Positions 6,629 through 9,930 of a stretch of DNA of 9,930 bases are shown piece by piece. The notes beneath the pieces are model-generated. The model searched no databases. It had not been told where the DNA came from and saw only the letters and a program-made list of their open reading frames with translations. This stretch comes from JAFGGG01 sp964634205 (lineage in GTDB: Bacteria > Spirochaetota > Spirochaetia > SZUA-6 > RPPD01), in contig CAZWKE010000066.1 of the NCBI GenBank assembly GCA_964634205.1, positions 1 to 9,930 of the forward strand, read 5' to 3'. Made by a program: the position numbers and the translations under genes. Position 1 is the first letter of the stretch; every line of letters starts with the position of its first letter.

Positions 6629-7744
6629 TTATTCTTTAAAATCAAAACCGCTTTTTTCGGCCTGGGTGCGCAGGGTGTCCAACATGGCATTGCCAAGTGA
6701 ATTGTCCTCTGCCCTGTTCTTCATCTGTTCATCTATATAAGCCCTGCGGTCTTTGTTCAGCTGGGCCATGCGGTTTTTCAGGTTCTCGCGTTTCTTGTTC
6801 ATTGATGCAATATAGGCTTTACGCTCGGAAAGACTCATATTCCGCATCTTCGGCGGGAGGTCCTTTTTATCTATCTTTTCCAGATCCACCTCCTTGTTGT
6901 TGATCGCGTCAACAAGGTCCCACTCGGAATTTTTATACTGCGCGTTGGCCTTGGCCATGTTGCGTTGGATGAAGGCCTCCTCACTTGCCGCGCCTGCATT
7001 GGCGTCCTGCGCTTCCTGGCGCTCTTTGGATACTTCACCCTCGGCTCCGTACGGCACATAAGTGTCGTTCAGTTGTTTCCCTATCTCGGCGATCTCCTTG
7101 TCCTGAGGCGCTTCGATGTAAACGGTTACCAGGTTCTGGTCGATGTTGGCGTAATTGCCGTCGGCCAGCAGCGCGCCGTCCTTCCAGCCCGTTTTGGCAC
7201 CTTCGTCGAAACCGCCGCAGAAGATGGTGTTGATAATAATCCCCTTGCCGATGGCTTTTTTGCAGGATTCCTTATAACTCACACCGCCTTGCGTGAATGC
7301 CTCATTGCCGGCAATAAAGATAACCTTGTAGACACCGGGGTCCTTGCTCCATGCCAGTTCGCGGGTGGCCCGGTCTATGACCGCACCGCAGTATTCGCTC
7401 CCCCCGTTGGTGGTCAGGTTAAACAGCTGTTCTGAAATCTTATCCAGATCCGTGGTCAGTTCCTCAACCCGGCGTACGTAATCCTGGTTTTGGGGCAGGC
7501 TGTCGTTACCGTACTCATAGAGGGACACCTGAAGCTCCGGGCTCTCCCCGTTTTTCTTGGAAAGGGCCAGTTCATTGACGATCTTCCACAACTGGGTTTT
7601 GGCCTGGTCGATCAGACCGTCCATGCTGTTGCTGGTATCCAACAGGATCGCCACCTGGATCAGTGCCTTGGCGCTTGCCGCCTGCAGACTGAACAATAAC
7701 ATTACACCGGTAAAAATGATCAACATCAAAGATTTTGCTCTCAT
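6629..7744 (-). CDS. Exported vWA domain protein with atypical third MIDAS motif
   Basis: This 371-residue protein has a signal peptide (hydrophobic 7-20, cleavage near QAASA, about residue 25). A vWA domain follows directly at about 27-210. The first MIDAS motif DTSNS is at 36-40 (VAILLDTSNSMDGLIDQAK). The second position is in NGGSEYCG (113-120). The usual TDG loop is replaced by IAGNEAF (144-150), so the Asp at this non-coordinating-to-weak position is missing. C119, C161 and C176 could form a disulphide in the periplasm. Residues 235-371 are helical, charged and probably coiled-coil (KKRENLKNRMAQLNKDRRAYIDEQMKNR region). AGGAGG at 7751-7756 sits 6 nt before the ATG. It is the first gene of a pair with the VIT/vWA gene (14-nt gap); the two products probably act together. 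The molecular function is unknown. Confidence 0.88.
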   Translation of the reverse strand: MRAKSLMLIIFTGVMLLFSLQAASAKALIQVAILLDTSNSMDGLIDQAKTQLWKIVNELALSKKNGESPELQVSLYEYGNDSLPQNQDYVRRVEELTTDLDKISEQLFNLTTNGGSEYCGAVIDRATRELAWSKDPGVYKVIFIAGNEAFTQGGVSYKESCKKAIGKGIIINTIFCGGFDEGAKTGWKDGALLADGNYANIDQNLVTVYIEAPQDKEIAEIGKQLNDTYVPYGAEGEVSKERQEAQDANAGAASEEAFIQRNMAKANAQYKNSEWDLVDAINNKEVDLEKIDKKDLPPKMRNMSLSERKAYIASMNKKRENLKNRMAQLNKDRRAYIDEQMKNRAEDNSLGNAMLDTLRTQAEKSGFDFKE

Positions 7745-7781
7745 ATTCCGCCTCCTAAGCTAGAAATAATGTTTTGCTGTA

Positions 7782-7787
7782 AGTATA
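7782..7787 (-). promoter_or_regulatory. Probable -10 of the vWA operon promoter
   Basis: TATACT on the minus strand lies about 40 nt before the start at 7744. No convincing TTGACA-like -35 sits 16-18 nt upstream. The region instead begins the series of TTACA repeats, consistent with an activator-dependent promoter. Confidence 0.4.
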
Positions 7788-7807
7788 TACGGTGCAGGGG
7801 GGCAAAA

Positions 7808-7845
7808 TGTAACATCCCTGTAAAAAAATGTAAAAACTTGTAAAA
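7808..7845 (-). promoter_or_regulatory. Helically phased TTTTACA repeats / A-tracts upstream of the vWA operon
   Basis: On the plus strand TGTAA occurs at 7808, 7819, 7829 and 7839, spaced 11, 10 and 10 bp; the last three copies read TGTAAAA. On the coding (minus) strand these are TTACA/TTTTACA direct repeats ending just upstream of the -10. Spacing of 10-11 bp is typical of direct-repeat sites of OmpR/PhoB-type response regulators. The phased A-tracts (7822-7828, 7832-7836, 7842-7845) would also bend DNA. Which reading applies is not known. Confidence 0.5.
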
Positions 7846-7863
7846 GGCGGGAGACGCCCCCGC
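7842..7863 (-). terminator. Possible weak terminator after the deacetylase gene
   Basis: On the minus strand GCGGG (7859-7863), a 7-nt loop and CCCGC (7847-7851) form a 5-bp GC-rich stem followed by C and TTTT. The T-tract is short and a competing fold exists, so termination may be partial. Confidence 0.35.
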
Positions 7864-7887
7864 AGGCGCTTTTTCGGGGGACGGGCC

Positions 7888-9300
7888 TTATTCCCTGTGG
7901 TACTTGATATCCAGCAGCTGTTCCAGGGGTACGAAGGAGAAACCGCCGCGGGAGTTTTTTAAGGCGAGTGCCTTTTTGATAATCGGTTCGAGTACCAGAT
8001 TGATATGCTGGAAACCATGCAGCAGGATCACCCCGCCGGTACTGCGCTTGATCCTGGAGACGGTTCTTTGGATCACCTGTTTTGCCGAAAGATGCCGGGG
8101 ATCGCTGTAGCCGAGATTCATCTTCCAGTCGGCGGAGTCGATCTGCCAGAGGATCAGCAGGCGGCCGCTTTGCTTGATAATCTTGTCCACAATTCTGTCC
8201 CGCCCGCGGTTGCCGTAGGGAGGGCGGATAAAACTGATGTTGTAATGAAAACCGAGTACTTCATCGATTACCGAGCCGGCCTTTTTCAGGTTGGTCTCGA
8301 TGGCTGCCGGCTTCAGCATGGCGAAGTTGGGGTGGCCGAAGGAATGATTCCCCAGGATATGCCCGTAAAAGAGTATTTTTTGGAGGAACTCCCGTGAAGA
8401 AGGATAGGGCCTGCCGCTGCTGTCCACGAGCCTGGAGGTTTCAATAAAAAAGACCGCCTGGATATCATATTTTTGCAGAATCCGCAGGATGTTATCGATA
8501 TTCCTGTTCAGTTCGATGTCATCGAGCGTCAATGCCAGCCGGTTTTTAAAATCCGTCTTCGGCTCCCGCAGGTATAGCCCGGCGGTTATCTCCCCGGCAA
8601 GCGGAACATAATTCGGCGTTGTGGTGTTTTCATCATCAATGCCGTGTACGGCCGGGCCGGATGAAAGCGCGGACCCTGTAACCGAAACACCGGCGAACAA
8701 AAAATAACTGATAAAAAAAATAACCAACGACAGAACGGCAAAGGCGCGTAGAAACGGCGCGCGGGGTCTGCCGCGGCGTGCTTTTACGGTGCCGGCACCC
8801 GGCACCCGGCGGAGAACCTTTGTGCCTGCCGGCGGCGTTGCCGTAGATACCTCCTTGACCGGGGGAACCCTTCGGTCCACGGCAGCGTCGCTGTGTTTCG
8901 TGTCCGGCATTGCGTAAAGCGGGGTTGCATACCAGAGTTTGTACAGCAGCCCGGGATGTGTACGGATAAACTCCTTATCCTGCGGTGTTCGGATCCGCGG
9001 AGAGTAGGCAATAAGATACGCGGCCAGGGGAAGTACCCGCCGGTTGATTTCGGGCCGCCCGATTTCCGGAGCTTCATCGTCCGCCTGCAAAACCTCAAGC
9101 CTCTCCCTGATCATATAAAGAACGGCAAGTTGTTTTTCGGCAATGCGAATAGTCTGTTTTAAGCGGGAATGCGGTGAATGTATATACTCCAGGATCTTTT
9201 TTATGGTTAATATTTCATGTTTTATAAGAACGGCCATGTTTTCTGCCGGTTGATATTGCGTGGTGTCGTTATAATGTTGCTCTTTTAGCGGTATTGACAT
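7888..9300 (-). CDS. Membrane-anchored NodB polysaccharide deacetylase with cytoplasmic N-terminal region
   Basis: In this 470-residue protein a single transmembrane helix at about 186-206 puts the C-terminal NodB domain (about 252-465) in the periplasm. CE4 motifs are all present: motif 1 TLDD (258-261; Asp base and metal Asp, but the usual following Gly is Ile), motif 2 HSFGH (H319, H323), motif 3 RPPYG (359-363), motif 4 DSADW (388-392) and motif 5 LLHG (426-429). The family removes acetyl groups from peptidoglycan or other glycans using a metal ion. The first 135 residues are mostly helical and unrecognised, followed by a basic Pro/Arg-rich linker (about 140-182). Residues 207-250 are a short periplasmic spacer. 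There is no clear ribosome site before the ATG at 9300 (only GAGAAAC); M22 is an alternative but no better supported. It lies 48 nt after the lipoprotein gene, likely in the same operon. The glycan substrate is unknown. Confidence 0.87.
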   Translation of the reverse strand: MSIPLKEQHYNDTTQYQPAENMAVLIKHEILTIKKILEYIHSPHSRLKQTIRIAEKQLAVLYMIRERLEVLQADDEAPEIGRPEINRRVLPLAAYLIAYSPRIRTPQDKEFIRTHPGLLYKLWYATPLYAMPDTKHSDAAVDRRVPPVKEVSTATPPAGTKVLRRVPGAGTVKARRGRPRAPFLRAFAVLSLVIFFISYFLFAGVSVTGSALSSGPAVHGIDDENTTTPNYVPLAGEITAGLYLREPKTDFKNRLALTLDDIELNRNIDNILRILQKYDIQAVFFIETSRLVDSSGRPYPSSREFLQKILFYGHILGNHSFGHPNFAMLKPAAIETNLKKAGSVIDEVLGFHYNISFIRPPYGNRGRDRIVDKIIKQSGRLLILWQIDSADWKMNLGYSDPRHLSAKQVIQRTVSRIKRSTGGVILLHGFQHINLVLEPIIKKALALKNSRGGFSFVPLEQLLDIKYHRE

Positions 9301-9348
9301 TATTGTTTCTCATATCTGTCAAAAATACGCCGGGGCTGCTGTTTGTAT

Positions 9349-9861
9349 TTAGGTTTTAGGGGGTGTCCCCATCACCAATACGGGTTCCACAAGATTGTCT
9401 TCTTTTATTATCTTTCCCGGCAGGGTAAGCCTGAGTTCATAGTTCCTGTCTTTTAATAGTGAGAGATTGTCGCCTAAAGAAAGTGACGCGGTTTGCCGCT
9501 CCATTTTGGGGGTATTATCCGCCGTAATAATATAGGAGTGAACAAGGTTTCCGCTGGCAATATCATATAACTCCAAAGAAAATCCATAGAGTGAAGCGAC
9601 GATAGATCCCAAATCAAGGAACGATTTTTGTTCCGATTGTATCAACTCAGGGTAGGCAAGTTCAATTTTATAATCTGACGCTGTTTTTTGTGCGGTAAAG
9701 TTGAGTGACAGGGTGTATTGTTCATCTTTAAGATTGAGTTTTTCTTCTATGATAACATTCTGCAGGTTATACAACTGCTTGTTTACGAGTTCACGATCCT
9801 CACAGCTTTGCAGGAGTACCGTTATGATGAGTAATACAAACGGCAGGTAGTTCTTAATCAT
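9349..9861 (-). CDS. Small predicted lipoprotein of unknown function
   Basis: This 170-residue protein starts with a short signal peptide (hydrophobic 7-17) and lipobox LQSC with lipidated C20, so it should be membrane-tethered outside the cytoplasm. The rest alternates polar and hydrophobic residues (YTLSLNFTA, YKIELAYPEL, YELRLTLPGK), which suggests a compact beta-sandwich. No catalytic motif is seen and I do not recognise the family. The composition is visibly more AT-rich than its neighbours, with many Lys, Asn and Ile codons ending in A or T. AGAGGA lies about 7 nt before the ATG. It precedes the deacetylase gene by 48 nt, so a role in envelope glycan work is possible by context only. 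Confidence 0.75.
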   Translation of the reverse strand: MIKNYLPFVLLIITVLLQSCEDRELVNKQLYNLQNVIIEEKLNLKDEQYTLSLNFTAQKTASDYKIELAYPELIQSEQKSFLDLGSIVASLYGFSLELYDIASGNLVHSYIITADNTPKMERQTASLSLGDNLSLLKDRNYELRLTLPGKIIKEDNLVEPVLVMGTPPKT

Positions 9862-9863
9862 TT

Positions 9864-9930
9864 TTAGTCCTCTTTCTGTTTTTCGGACATCTTTGGGAAT
9901 TGGTTTAATACTACCGGGAGAAAATAAAAA
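9864..9930 (-). CDS. Possible 3' end of an upstream gene (partial)
   Basis: One minus-strand frame is open from the window edge to a TAA at 9864-9866, two bases before the lipoprotein ATG. It reads 21 residues: a hydrophobic stretch (FYFLPVVLNQF) then a charged tail (MSEKQKED). This looks like the C-terminus of a membrane protein. If real, the lipoprotein gene sits inside an operon. The stretch is too short to exclude chance, and AT-rich promoter sequence is the alternative. Confidence 0.35.
   Translation of the reverse strand, partial: FYFLPVVLNQFPKMSEKQKED

Noticed and set aside
6965..7435. Plus-strand open frame of 156 codons opposite the first vWA gene
   Set aside because: Antisense shadow of a strongly supported vWA coding region, without a ribosome site or any recognised motif.
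8788..8815. 12-bp perfect palindrome and tandem CCGGCAC heptamers in the deacetylase gene
   Set aside because: Only about two heptamer copies, and they encode the Val-Pro-Gly-Ala linker. GC-rich codons for small residues explain them; too few copies for a slippage switch.
9294..9320. TTGACA and TGTCAA inverted repeat around the deacetylase start, suggesting a promoter or operator
   Set aside because: No -10 element lies at a proper distance from the TTGACA, and a 6-bp dyad with a 17-nt spacer in AT-rich DNA is weak evidence.

Overview
The window reads as an ordinary chromosomal segment of a diderm (Gram-negative-type) bacterium. The evidence is two clear lipoproteins, two Sec-exported von Willebrand A (vWA) proteins and a membrane-anchored NodB-type deacetylase, together with canonical AGGAGG ribosome binding sites. 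Base composition is GC-leaning, except for the PadR promoter region and the far right end. The mix (PadR plus iron-sulfur flavoprotein, M28 lipoprotein peptidase, VIT/vWA proteins) would suit a Spirochaetota- or Aminicenantes-like lineage or another anaerobe. That taxonomic guess is inference and weak.

Layout from left to right. (1) 42-1985, minus strand: a two-gene operon encoding a PadR-family repressor (188 aa) and a tandem flavodoxin-fold protein (458 aa) with an Isf-type cysteine motif. The two genes abut as TAA-ATG. The promoter carries a perfect AT-rich palindrome between -35 and -10, a good candidate autoregulatory operator. (2) 2099-4158, plus strand: a Nudix hydrolase with a single N-terminal CPxCG knuckle, then a secreted M28 zinc aminopeptidase lipoprotein with a PA-like insert. 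(3) 4159-4376: a convergent intergenic region full of secondary structure. It has a 28-bp exact direct repeat, each copy able to form two mutually exclusive hairpins, a GC-rich outer stem around the first copy, a bidirectional terminator and a second plus-strand terminator. (4) 4374-9861, minus strand, read right to left: an unrecognised small lipoprotein, a NodB polysaccharide deacetylase with an unusual cytoplasmic N-terminal region, then an operon of two exported vWA proteins, the second with VIT plus vWA domains. A possible 3' end of another gene enters at the right edge.

How they may work together. The PadR/flavoprotein pair looks like a ligand- or redox-responsive unit with autoregulation. 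The minus-strand block on the right is an envelope cluster: a lipoprotein, a glycan-modifying enzyme and two metal-site vWA adhesion or scaffolding proteins. The vWA pair probably has its own promoter, preceded by TTTTACA-type repeats at 10-11 bp spacing, which could be a response-regulator site or curved DNA. I found no rRNA, tRNA, CRISPR array, insertion sequence or phage gene. No clearly new defence or mobile system is visible; the most interesting points are the structured convergent intergenic region, the phased repeats, the dual-flavodoxin iron-sulfur protein and the deacetylase's N-terminal domain.
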